Of a DNA stretch of 22,840 nucleotides, positions 1 to 5,074 are shown in pieces; position 1 is the first letter of the stretch, and each line of letters opens with the position of its first letter. The notes under the pieces are model-generated. The model did no database searches, was not told the origin of the DNA, and worked only from the letters and a program-made list of their open reading frames with translations. Location of the stretch: positions 1 to 22,840 of the IMG/VR virus record IMGVR_UViG_3300030419_002852; one strand, written 5' to 3'. Both the position numbers and the translations under genes were made by a program. This DNA comes from a virus.

Positions 1-360
1 TGCACCATGTGCACCTTTTGCATCACATGCGCCTCTTTTAATAGCGTTATCCGTCAACGCGTGAGCTGTTTCATGTAACACTGTACTTTTATCCTTATAG
101 CTGTAAAGATTGCCTCTACCTCTTAGAATTATTTCATTTGTATGCCTATACCAAATCCCGCCTGTACGGGTCATTCTGGTACTAGCTGAAACATTAGGCA
201 GCTTTCCTTCTTTTTTGCCGTTCCATTTTTGGTATGCCTCGTGAACAATCTTTGTTGCGCCGTTAATATCCTCAATAACATTATTATTTGTTACTCGTTT
301 TCTAACTACATCATATGCCCACGAATAAACTTTGCTTTTTTGTGCGTCTTTAGTTCTCAT
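1..360 (-). CDS. Putative zinc metallopeptidase (HExxH), partial at window edge
   Basis: Reading frame on the minus strand that starts with ATG at 360 and runs off the left edge after 120 codons without a stop. A strong Shine-Dalgarno (GGAGGT, minus strand of 367-372) sits a few bases before the start. Residues 96-100 are HETAH in the context TVLHETAHALTD, the HExxH zinc-binding helix of zincin metallopeptidases. GAHGA at 116-120 places a histidine where a third zinc ligand often lies in SprT-like or related phage zincins, but the sequence ends there. The N-terminal 60 residues are basic and unrecognised. It is the most distal visible gene of a leftward group with the two genes at 395-598 and 668-1003. 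Substrate and role are unknown. The HExxH motif is seen directly; peptidase activity is inferred. Confidence 0.75.
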   Translation of the reverse strand, partial: MRTKDAQKSKVYSWAYDVVRKRVTNNNVIEDINGATKIVHEAYQKWNGKKEGKLPNVSASTRMTRTGGIWYRHTNEIILRGRGNLYSYKDKSTVLHETAHALTDNAIKRGACDAKGAHGA

Positions 361-394
361 TATAAGACCTCCAATAATCTTGTTTAGTTTTTAG

Positions 395-598
395 TTAGTA
401 TCGTAAATTTGCAAAATAGGCGTTTTCTTGTGCTGTATCAACACCGCCTATTATTGAGTATTTGCTACAGTCAATGCATTTAATCCGTTTTAAGCTAGGT
501 ATGTATAAAGCCCGCTCTTTTTTGTTTACTTGTTGTTTGCAATCTACACAAGTTATATCAAACTTATTTGTTATGTAGATATAATTTTCAATGCTCAT
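395..598 (-). CDS. Small zinc-ribbon protein, unknown function
   Basis: A 67-residue protein read leftward from ATG at 598, with an AAAGGA ribosome-binding site about 10 bases upstream. Two CxxC knuckles (CVDC at 17-20 and CIDC at 41-44) spaced by about 20 residues make a compact treble-clef or zinc-ribbon-like site. The segment between them is basic. Such small zinc ribbons are common in phage early regions, as DNA- or RNA-binding or host-modulating factors, but I do not recognise a specific family. It lies between the conserved 111-aa protein and the metallopeptidase, and a perfect 8-bp hairpin (613-637) sits just upstream of its ribosome-binding site. Confidence 0.7.
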   Translation of the reverse strand: MSIENYIYITNKFDITCVDCKQQVNKKERALYIPSLKRIKCIDCSKYSIIGGVDTAQENAYFANLRY

Positions 599-612
599 TT
601 TGTTAGTTCCTT

Positions 613-637
613 TGGTAGCGTTTTTTGACCGCTACCA
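613..637 (-). promoter_or_regulatory. Intergenic hairpin upstream of zinc-ribbon gene
   Basis: TGGTAGCG (613-620) pairs perfectly with CGCTACCA (630-637) around a 9-nt loop. On the minus strand the hairpin lies between the stop of the 111-aa gene and the AAAGGA ribosome-binding site of the 67-aa gene, with no gap before that site. It is not followed by a T-run in either direction, so it does not look like an intrinsic terminator. It may be an mRNA processing or stability element, or may control translation. The pairing is seen directly; the role is inferred. Confidence 0.45.
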
Positions 638-667
638 CGTCATAAGGTGTTAATAATCCGTTTGTAT

Positions 668-1003
668 TTAATATGCTTGTATTATGAATCCTTTAAATAG
701 ATATTTACAATCAGGATAATATATTGGTATAACTATCGTTTCGTTTTCTATTTGTTCAATAGTTTTAAAGTTTTTGCCGTAGTCTCTGTTGAACTCGTCA
801 ATACTTTCGTACTCAGTAAAATCGCAACAAATAGCGACTCTATCAAATTGTATGGGTTCGCCTGTATCGTCTTCTAAATCTTCTAGCCATTCATACAGTG
901 CTTTTAATCCGTGATAACTAAAGTTATTTTTATAAGTGTCTGACCATTCGCCGATACCCATAAAGGCATCAACAAAATCTGTTTCTGTTACGTTTGCAAT
1001 CAT
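668..1003 (-). CDS. Conserved small phage protein of unknown function
   Basis: A 111-residue acidic protein starting at ATG 1003 (minus strand), with an AAGGA ribosome-binding site about 10 bases upstream. The layout 'DFVDAFM ... FSYHGLKALYEWLED', then 'DTGEPIQFDRVAICCDFTEYES' and 'EFNRDYG', resembles a short protein I recall in many unrelated phages and prophages with no established function. It is the first gene of the leftward group and borders the long structured intergenic region. It may be an early or host-takeover protein, but that rests only on its position in a small divergent block away from the virion genes. Confidence 0.8.
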   Translation of the reverse strand: MIANVTETDFVDAFMGIGEWSDTYKNNFSYHGLKALYEWLEDLEDDTGEPIQFDRVAICCDFTEYESIDEFNRDYGKNFKTIEQIENETIVIPIYYPDCKYLFKGFIIQAY

Positions 1004-1055
1004 TTTAGTAATTCCTTTTCTTTTAAAGTTTTGTTTTAAGATGTCTATAGATTAA

Positions 1056-1073
1056 CATAGTTGATGTACTATG
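1056..1073. promoter_or_regulatory. Short inverted repeat, possible operator for leftward genes
   Basis: CATAGT (1056-1061) and ACTATG (1068-1073) form a perfect inverted repeat with a 6-base centre, about 55 bases upstream of the leftward start at 1003. On the minus strand a TTGCTA / TACATT pair with 17-base spacing (complement of 1112-1140) could be a sigma70-like promoter just upstream of it, though each hexamer matches only 4 of 6. Placement between promoter and gene would suit an operator. Weak evidence. Confidence 0.2.
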
Positions 1074-1189
1074 ACAACAATAGCAAGCGGTATTTCAAGG
1101 AATTAACAGCAAATGTAGTCATTTTACAACAATATAGCAATATTTAGGGCAAAGTGCGACACAAAAGCGGGAATATTCGGGATTTTAGC

Positions 1190-1438
1190 GGGCAAAGTTT
1201 TGGCGGTTCGGAAGATCTGAGCGGGCCCGAAAGCATCGAAAAAAGTTAACCGCAATTGCCCTGTTGCGTAAAAAGAACATTGTTCTGTTGCTAGCAGCCC
1301 TACAACGCGAACATATGAGCTATTAAGCCCGCCTTAACGGCTAACTGTTCGCACCCCACCCAAAAAGTATCTAGCCCGCAAGCGTCAAGAGCACCAACTG
1401 TCAGCGCTCGGGTTCTGGTGGATGTGGTGGGCTGGGTG
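1190..1438. ncRNA. Candidate structured RNA or replication element (GC-richer, multi-stem)
   Basis: This non-coding block is visibly GC-richer than its surroundings and has several non-trivial stems. Stem 1: GGGCAA (1190-1195) with TTGCCC (1256-1261), continued inward by GCGGTT (1203-1208) with AACCGC (1248-1253). Stem 2: GCGAACA (1307-1313) with TGTTCGC (1346-1352), then AGC/GCT and TTAAG/CTTAA around a 5-nt loop, 15 bp in all. Stem 3: CACCC and CCCA (1352-1362) with TGGG and GGGTG (1428-1438) across a 2x2 internal loop, enclosing CACCA/TGGTG (1392-1396/1416-1420). Alternative pairs (AGAACA/TGTTCT at 1274-1286; TGTTC/GAACA at 1281-1313) compete with stem 2. Strand cannot be decided. An origin of replication is the main alternative to a functional RNA. 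Confidence 0.35.
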
Positions 1439-1488
1439 AGCTAGAGAGTGGTTGGCAGGGGGTGTGTCTTGGCGGTTGGCATTGTATT

Positions 1489-1516
1489 CGGTCTATACCG
1501 GTGACCTTTTAATTTT
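1489..1516 (+). terminator. Weak terminator-like hairpin with T-tract
   Basis: GGTC (1490-1493) pairs with GACC (1503-1506), and an alternative CGGT/ACCG pairing lies inside it. The hairpin is followed by TTTTAATTTTT. It could mark the 3' end of a rightward transcript covering the structured block at 1190-1438. The stem is short, so confidence is low. Confidence 0.22.
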
Positions 1517-1537
1517 TGCAAAAAGGCTCATTTAGAT

Positions 1538-1610
1538 CTCTAGTGCACTAGTGCTCTAGCTCTCTAGTATACTTTAGTAGTTCTCTATGTTGGGTATACT
1601 AGTATGCTAT
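1538..1610. promoter_or_regulatory. Palindrome cluster, candidate operator/promoter region
   Basis: Four perfect palindromes fall in about 70 bases: CTAGTGCACTAG (1540-1551), GCACTAGTGC (1545-1554, overlapping the first), AGTATACT (1566-1573) and ATACTAGTAT (1596-1605). CTCTAG occurs three times (1538, 1554, 1562), with CTCTAT at 1583. TATACT at 1568 and 1595 matches five of six positions of a sigma70 -10 box, but no good -35 is visible. The position between the leftward genes and the long rightward leader fits a control region for the rightward operon, or a binding site for a phage regulator or replication protein. Confidence 0.4.
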
Positions 1611-1647
1611 CGCGCGTGAGGAAAGTCAAGAGGTTTTAAGAGGGAGT

Positions 1648-1720
1648 TGGGGATAGTTTTGTTTTATGAAGATTGGAGGTCTTATAAATTGAGATGGTTT
1701 TAGTGGTCTCGCTATCCCCA
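1648..1720 (+). ncRNA. Leader domain 1: closed stem with two arms, tRNA-like outline
   Basis: TGGGGATAG (1648-1656) pairs perfectly with CTATCCCCA (1712-1720), closing a 73-base domain. Inside, AAGA (1669-1672) and TCTT (1680-1683) frame a 7-nt loop, TTGGAGG. GAGAT (1691-1695) pairs with GTCTC (1706-1710) with one wobble. The outline (7-bp closing stem plus A, a 7-nt loop with T in the second position, a 3' arm) recalls a tRNA, but a D arm cannot be fitted and the 3' loop is not a canonical T loop. I therefore do not call a tRNA. It may instead be a regulatory leader structure presenting a GGAGGT ribosome-binding site. Confidence 0.35.
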
Positions 1721-1759
1721 TTACATTATATCACAAAAAAAGACACCACCAAAGGGTAA
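1694..1759 (+). other. Possible 21-codon leader ORF
   Basis: ATG at 1694 opens a short frame (MVLVVSLSPLHYITKKDTTKG) ending at TAA 1757-1759. GGAGGT at 1675-1680 could serve as its ribosome-binding site, although 13 bases of spacing is long. Its last codons overlap the 5' arm of the strong hairpin at 1747-1796, so translation could alter folding as in attenuation. Chance occurrence is quite possible. Confidence 0.2.
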
Positions 1760-1796
1760 AAATTGTGCATCGTAGTTGTTTTATGAACCTTTGGTG
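1747..1796 (+). promoter_or_regulatory. Leader domain 2: strong hairpin
   Basis: CACCAAAGG (1747-1755) pairs with CCTTTGGTG (1788-1796). After a 3-nt bulge the helix continues with a G-T wobble and TAAAA/TTTTA (1756-1761/1779-1784), about 15 bp in total around a 17-nt loop. A competing pair exists between TTGTTTTA (1776-1783) and TAAAACAA just downstream (1802-1809), so the element could switch between two folds. No T-run follows, so it is not a simple terminator. Confidence 0.5.
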
Positions 1797-1827
1797 ATGC
1801 CTAAAACAATTCATTAGAAAGGAACAA

Positions 1828-1878
1828 ATGAATATGTATATTGTATCAAATATGTCAAGGCAAGGGTACCTAGTTTAG
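1828..1878 (+). other. Possible 16-codon leader ORF
   Basis: ATG 1828 follows an AGAAAGGA ribosome-binding site (1816-1823) and encodes MNMYIVSNMSRQGYLV, ending at TAG 1876-1878. The initiation signal is better than that of the next full-size gene at 1968. The stop lies inside the third leader domain, so ribosomes on this ORF would disrupt that fold. It may be a leader peptide, a tiny real gene, or chance. Confidence 0.3.
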
Positions 1879-1945
1879 TACAAAAGAACATTACTAGACG
1901 CACGATGAGTACCGACAGGCTCGGACTTTTGTTTACGACCCTTGC
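1860..1945 (+). ncRNA. Leader domain 3: closed multi-arm RNA structure
   Basis: GCAAGGGT (1860-1867) pairs perfectly with ACCCTTGC (1938-1945), closing an 86-base domain. Inside are CCGA/TCGG (1912-1915/1921-1924, loop CAGGC) and two mutually exclusive helices: CTAGT/ACTAG (1870-1874/1893-1897) and ACAAAAG/CTTTTGT (1880-1886/1926-1932). Length and closing stem recall a long-arm tRNA, but no canonical T arm precedes the closing strand, so tRNA was rejected. The domain ends 22 bases before the first operon gene and could control its expression. Confidence 0.4.
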
Positions 1946-1956
1946 ATATCTATGTT
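1929..1956 (+). promoter_or_regulatory. Possible promoter just upstream of first late gene
   Basis: TTGTTT (1929-1934) and TATGTT (1951-1956) are spaced by 16 bases. If used, transcription would start a few bases before the ATG at 1968, which lacks a Shine-Dalgarno, giving a nearly leaderless mRNA. The 9-mer TATGTTAGC is repeated at 1951-1959 and 1967-1975, the second copy containing the start codon. Hexamer matches are only moderate. Confidence 0.22.
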
Positions 1957-1967
1957 AGCATATTGGT

Positions 1968-2411
1968 ATGTTAGCGAAGATAGAGGTTTGTCCTAGGTGT
2001 TCTGGGCAAATTAGCAATTTTGGTGCTATTTTTGGGTATTCAGGGTACACAGAGATTTGCTGCATACATTGTGGATGGGCTGAATATAAGTACGAAGAAG
2101 ATAAAAGCAAGAGGCCTAGGGAGTTTTTTGATAGACAGATAGTGCCTTATGATGAGACTTTGATTGCAGAAAGGCGTAAAGACAGGCCGAAGCAAGGGTA
2201 TCCGGATATAGAAGTATATACAGATTTTAAAATTTTTAAGTCTGGTTTCGAGAAAATATTGCTTTCTAGTAGGTGTCCTTTCTGCGATAGGAGTAGAAAA
2301 ACTTACAAATCGAAGAAAACCAGAAGGCTTAATTTACACAGAAGTGTTTGCGAAAATAGACATGTGTGGTATTTTATGATAGAGGACAGGAAACCAGTCT
2401 CATGGAGGTGA
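1968..2411 (+). CDS. Zinc-ribbon protein, unknown function
   Basis: A 147-residue protein with paired zinc knuckles: CPRC (8-11) with CCIHC (31-35) in the N-terminal half, and CPFC (103-106) with C121/H125 in the C-terminal half. These suggest two small zinc-binding folds in a basic protein. ATG 1968 is the first possible ATG, since an in-frame stop lies at 1956-1958, yet there is no recognisable ribosome-binding site. That is unlike every other gene here. It opens the rightward operon and is followed after 5 bases by the next gene, whose GGAGGTGA ribosome-binding site overlaps its stop. I do not recognise the family. DNA or RNA binding, perhaps linked to packaging or late transcription, is only a guess from the zinc sites and position. 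Confidence 0.75.
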   Translation: MLAKIEVCPRCSGQISNFGAIFGYSGYTEICCIHCGWAEYKYEEDKSKRPREFFDRQIVPYDETLIAERRKDRPKQGYPDIEVYTDFKIFKSGFEKILLSSRCPFCDRSRKTYKSKKTRRLNLHRSVCENRHVWYFMIEDRKPVSWR

Positions 2412-2416
2412 TATAA

Positions 2417-2833
2417 ATGGTTATGCGAAATAATATAGATCCTGTAATAGGAGAGATGGATGCATTTTCTAGATATGCGCCACAACCTGCACCTGTAGCG
2501 ATGCAAAGAGTTCATGGTCAGCTTAGGCCTTTTGATCCAAGAACAAGGACTCCCAGGAATCTTCCTAAACAGTATCCTCCAGGTCATGATGTGAGGGAGT
2601 TTTATCCACCTCAAACACATCCTGAGTTTTATGATGGTACAAGTGGATTCAGTATAGACTATATCCAGGACATCTGGAACATGTATTTGAATGCTGATGA
2701 AAAAACCAGGAGAGAGTTGAGAGATCCGAATACTCCATATTCTGATTATTTCCCTGCGTTTTATGAGGATATGATTAAAAAAAGTAATATGATGACACAA
2801 CAAAGAAGTCCACAAGCATTTCGTGGATTTTAG
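2417..2833 (+). CDS. Small protein sharing a module with the giant virion protein
   Basis: A 138-residue protein with an excellent ribosome-binding site (GGAGGTGA, 2404-2411). The N-terminal half is Pro/Arg/Gln-rich and probably disordered. Residues 58-126 match the C-terminal part of the 1855-aa protein encoded at 9343-14910. Both have DVREFY followed by PQ-x-HP-xx-Y, then a G-rich step, SID-x-IQ-xx-W-xx-YL-x-A, and DMIKK near the end. The shared segment therefore looks like a portable module, perhaps a docking or encapsidation signal for virion proteins. Function is unknown; a minor virion protein is the likeliest role given the shared module and the operon. Confidence 0.8.
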   Translation: MVMRNNIDPVIGEMDAFSRYAPQPAPVAMQRVHGQLRPFDPRTRTPRNLPKQYPPGHDVREFYPPQTHPEFYDGTSGFSIDYIQDIWNMYLNADEKTRRELRDPNTPYSDYFPAFYEDMIKKSNMMTQQRSPQAFRGF

Positions 2834-2842
2834 GAGGTAATT

Positions 2843-2950
2843 ATGCCTAAAGTAGGTAAGAAGAAGTTTCCGTATAGTAAGGCTGGTATGGCAAAAGCTA
2901 AAAACTATGCTAAGAAAACTGGCAAAAAGATGAAGAAGAGAAAGTATTAA
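2843..2950 (+). CDS. 35-aa very basic phage protein
   Basis: ATG 2843 follows GGAGGTAA at 2833-2840 and encodes 35 residues starting MPKVGKKKFPYSKAG, almost half of them Lys or Arg, ending in TAA 2948-2950. The start pattern (MPKVGKKKFPY, then KxGxxxAK and KKTGKK) resembles a tiny basic protein I recall beside packaging and head genes in many podoviruses, probably DNA-binding and possibly in the virion. The stop overlaps the next start as TAATG, implying translational coupling. The good ribosome-binding site, the overlap and the familiar sequence support it as real. Confidence 0.8.
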   Translation: MPKVGKKKFPYSKAGMAKAKNYAKKTGKKMKKRKY

Positions 2951-3225
2951 TGCCTAAGAAGGGTCAGTACAAAGCTAACGCTTCGAAGGAAACAGTCAGG
3001 CAACGCAAGAAGAATCAGACACCTAGTCAGATGAAGAAAAGAGTTGCCAGGAATACTGCCAGGCGTAGAGCAGTTAAAGCTGGCAAGGTTACTAGAACTC
3101 CTGGAGCAGCTGGTAATCCTGGACGAAAACCAGAGATTGATCATTACAAAGGTGGCACTAGGGTTATATCTCATAAGAAAAATCGTAGTCGAGATAATAA
3201 TAAAAATCACAAAAGGAAGAAGTGA
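2950..3225 (+). CDS. HNH-like basic protein, apparently reduced
   Basis: A 91-residue strongly basic protein, translationally coupled (TAATG) to the 35-aa gene. The order 'MKKRVARNTARRRAVKAGKV' (28-47), 'EIDHYKGGTRVISHKKNRSRD' with D64-H65, then N78, follows the pattern of short phage HNH proteins, in which a xDH motif precedes '...NLRVVSRKxNR'. The usual spacer between the DH pair and the RVxS segment is shortened to about five residues, and no zinc cysteines are seen. HNH proteins next to terminase genes assist DNA cleavage at packaging in several phages. Whether this shortened version is still catalytic is doubtful; it may only bind DNA. Confidence 0.7.
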   Translation: MPKKGQYKANASKETVRQRKKNQTPSQMKKRVARNTARRRAVKAGKVTRTPGAAGNPGRKPEIDHYKGGTRVISHKKNRSRDNNKNHKRKK

Positions 3226-3692
3226 TGGTAAGTATAGCTAACAATAATACTAGGCCTGAGTCTGTTATGAAGCGCCAGAAGAGATTTTTGAAAATGTATT
3301 CTGAGATGGGTAGTATACGAGGTGCATGCAAGGCGATAAATGTCAACAGAGAGACAGTTAGGTTGTGGAAGAATAGTAACATGAATAATTTCAATGAAGC
3401 TTTCGAGGAAGCAGAGTTAGAATTTGCTGATTATTTGAATGATATTACTTTGGAAAGAATAAAGTTGCAGAAACCTTCAGACAATCCGGCGTTATTGATA
3501 GCTGCTTTAAATGCTAGGCATCCAAAATATAATGCTGATTCTAAGCAGGATGATGACAATAAAATAAATGTTTTGGCTACACTGAGTGCTATGATGGAAA
3601 AGGCTGTAGAAGAAGACAAAACAATAATTGACGGAGAGGTTAAGGTAGTTGATGAAGATGTGACCCAGTTATTACAATCCAAAAAGGGATAG
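3225..3692 (+). CDS. terS: Putative small terminase subunit
   Basis: A 155-residue protein from ATG 3225, which overlaps the previous stop as TGATG. A GTG one codon upstream is possible, but the AAAAGGAAG ribosome-binding site suits the ATG. Residues about 28-49 (GSIRGACKAINVNRETVRLWK) form a helix-turn-helix like the N-terminal DNA-binding domain of small terminases. The following 60 residues are helical and acidic, matching the usual oligomerisation core, and the C-terminal tail is acidic. It sits directly before the large terminase. In this role it recognises the packaging site on the concatemer and loads the motor. The assignment rests on HTH, size and position rather than on a specific family signature. 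Confidence 0.8.
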   Translation: MVSIANNNTRPESVMKRQKRFLKMYSEMGSIRGACKAINVNRETVRLWKNSNMNNFNEAFEEAELEFADYLNDITLERIKLQKPSDNPALLIAALNARHPKYNADSKQDDDNKINVLATLSAMMEKAVEEDKTIIDGEVKVVDEDVTQLLQSKKG

Positions 3693-3694
3693 TA

Positions 3695-5074
3695 ATGGTC
3701 ACGGGTCTCAGGAGCAGTCAGATACCTACAAAGCTGAGAAGGCAGTTCGATGCTATTTATTCTAAAATAGATTTTAGTCCTACAGAGTTACAGAAAGAAA
3801 TTTTAAATTCCGACAATAGATTTACGTTGGTAGCTGGAGGTGAACAGGCTGGCAAGTCTATGGTTGCGTCTAAGTATTTATTGACAAGGTTGATAAAAGA
3901 GGCGAAGAATGACAATAATTTATATTGGTTGGTAGCAGCTGACTATGAAAGGACTAAGGCAGAGTTCGAGTATATTGTTCAGGATATCGCTTCGTTAGAG
4001 TCATTAAGGCATTCGACTAAGAGGGTAGATCCAGGGAGGATAGAGCTTGATAATGGTACTGTGATAGAAACAAAGTCTGCTAAAGACCCCAGGACTCTAG
4101 CTATGAGAGCGCCGAATGGCATAATAGGTTGTGAGGCTTCACAGTTAGACCTAGATACTTTCCATAGATTACGAGGCAGATGTGCGCCAAAAAGAGGATG
4201 GATGTTTTTGTCCGGCACTTTTGAGGGATCATTGGGTTGGTATCCACAGATGTTTGAATCGTGGAAATATTCAGAGAATCCTGATGAGAAGTCGTTTTCA
4301 TTACCTAGTTATTCAAATAATCATTTGTACCCAGGTGGAAGAGAGGATCCTGAAATTCTGGCATTAGAGAAAGCGTCATCTGATGATTTCTTTATGGAGA
4401 GAATTGAAGGTATACCATCACCTCCTAAAGGTTTAGTGTTCTCTGAGATGAGGCCTGATATACATTTACAGGATGTGGAATATGAGCCGGATGTTCCAGT
4501 TCATATCTGGATAGATCCTGGTTATTCTGAGGCGTATGCTTGTGAGGTGGTTCAGGTAGTCAATGATCAAGTGCGTGTTATAGACGAGATATATGAGAGG
4601 GATTTAGTGACTGACGAGATTATAGATATCGCTCAATCTAAGCCTTGGTGGCGAGATGTGAGGCATGGGGTCATTGATATAGCAGGATTTCAGCATCAGG
4701 CGATGGCAGCTCCGGCTGAGGTGTGGATGGACAGAACAGGTGTATATTTGGATTCTGAGAAAATCAGAATAAATGAAGGTACAGAAAGATTAAAAGCTTT
4801 TTTAAAGACTGATCCTGTACAACAGAGAGAACCAAGAATTGTGTTCAATCCCAGGTGTAAAGGGATATTATCAGAGTTCGGTATTCAACCAAACCCTTTT
4901 GATGGACAGTCAAGAGCTTATAGATGGAAAATGGATAGAGATGGTACAATAGTGGGGCAAACACCTGAAGACAAGTATAATCATGGTATAAAGGCAGTGA
5001 TTTATGGTCTGATTAACAGGTATGGCTATGGTTATATTAGTGAAAGTAAAACTATAAAGGTTAGAAGGTGGTAA
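3695..5074 (+). CDS. terL: Large terminase subunit (packaging ATPase/nuclease)
   Basis: A 459-residue protein that pumps DNA into the prohead and cuts it. The ATPase domain has Walker A GGEQAGKS at 48-55, an adenine-binding-like Q33 region before it, a Walker B-like GIIGCEA at 142-148 with E147 as candidate catalytic acid, and the coupling motif FLSGTFEG at 171-178. The C-terminal RNase H-like nuclease has D274 (HIWIDPGY) and D328 (GVIDIAG). The third acidic position is unclear: the segment EDKYNHGIKAVIYGL (425-439) has His430 where many terminases have Asp, leaving D426 as a candidate. Length is normal for the family. It lies two bases after the small subunit and directly abuts the portal. 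Confidence 0.95.
   Translation: MVTGLRSSQIPTKLRRQFDAIYSKIDFSPTELQKEILNSDNRFTLVAGGEQAGKSMVASKYLLTRLIKEAKNDNNLYWLVAADYERTKAEFEYIVQDIASLESLRHSTKRVDPGRIELDNGTVIETKSAKDPRTLAMRAPNGIIGCEASQLDLDTFHRLRGRCAPKRGWMFLSGTFEGSLGWYPQMFESWKYSENPDEKSFSLPSYSNNHLYPGGREDPEILALEKASSDDFFMERIEGIPSPPKGLVFSEMRPDIHLQDVEYEPDVPVHIWIDPGYSEAYACEVVQVVNDQVRVIDEIYERDLVTDEIIDIAQSKPWWRDVRHGVIDIAGFQHQAMAAPAEVWMDRTGVYLDSEKIRINEGTERLKAFLKTDPVQQREPRIVFNPRCKGILSEFGIQPNPFDGQSRAYRWKMDRDGTIVGQTPEDKYNHGIKAVIYGLINRYGYGYISESKTIKVRRW

Noticed and set aside
1200-1477. TTGGCGGTT repeated at 1200-1208 and 1469-1477
   Set aside because: Two copies of a 9-mer without further matching flanks are too weak to call a repeat element or attachment site.
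1901-1930. Possible hammerhead ribozyme core (CGATGAG near a hairpin)
   Set aside because: The conserved CUGAUGA is incomplete and no GAAA follows the hairpin on either strand.
1909-1931. CCGA-loop-TCGG hairpin followed by ACTTTTG as an intrinsic terminator
   Set aside because: The stem is only 4 bp (7 with a bulge) and the T-run has four bases; the same bases fit better in the closed 86-base domain.
1860-1945. Possible class II tRNA (86 bases, 7-8 bp closing stem)
   Set aside because: No T arm with a TTCRANNC-like loop precedes the 3' strand, and no D or anticodon arm fits; kept only as a structured RNA candidate.
2303-2815. Minus-strand open frame of 170 codons
   Set aside because: It lies opposite two well-supported rightward genes with good initiation signals and has a composition without recognisable domains.
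3222-3692. GTG start one codon upstream for the small terminase
   Set aside because: ATG 3225 gives a TGATG overlap and better spacing from AAAAGGAAG; the two forms differ by one residue only.
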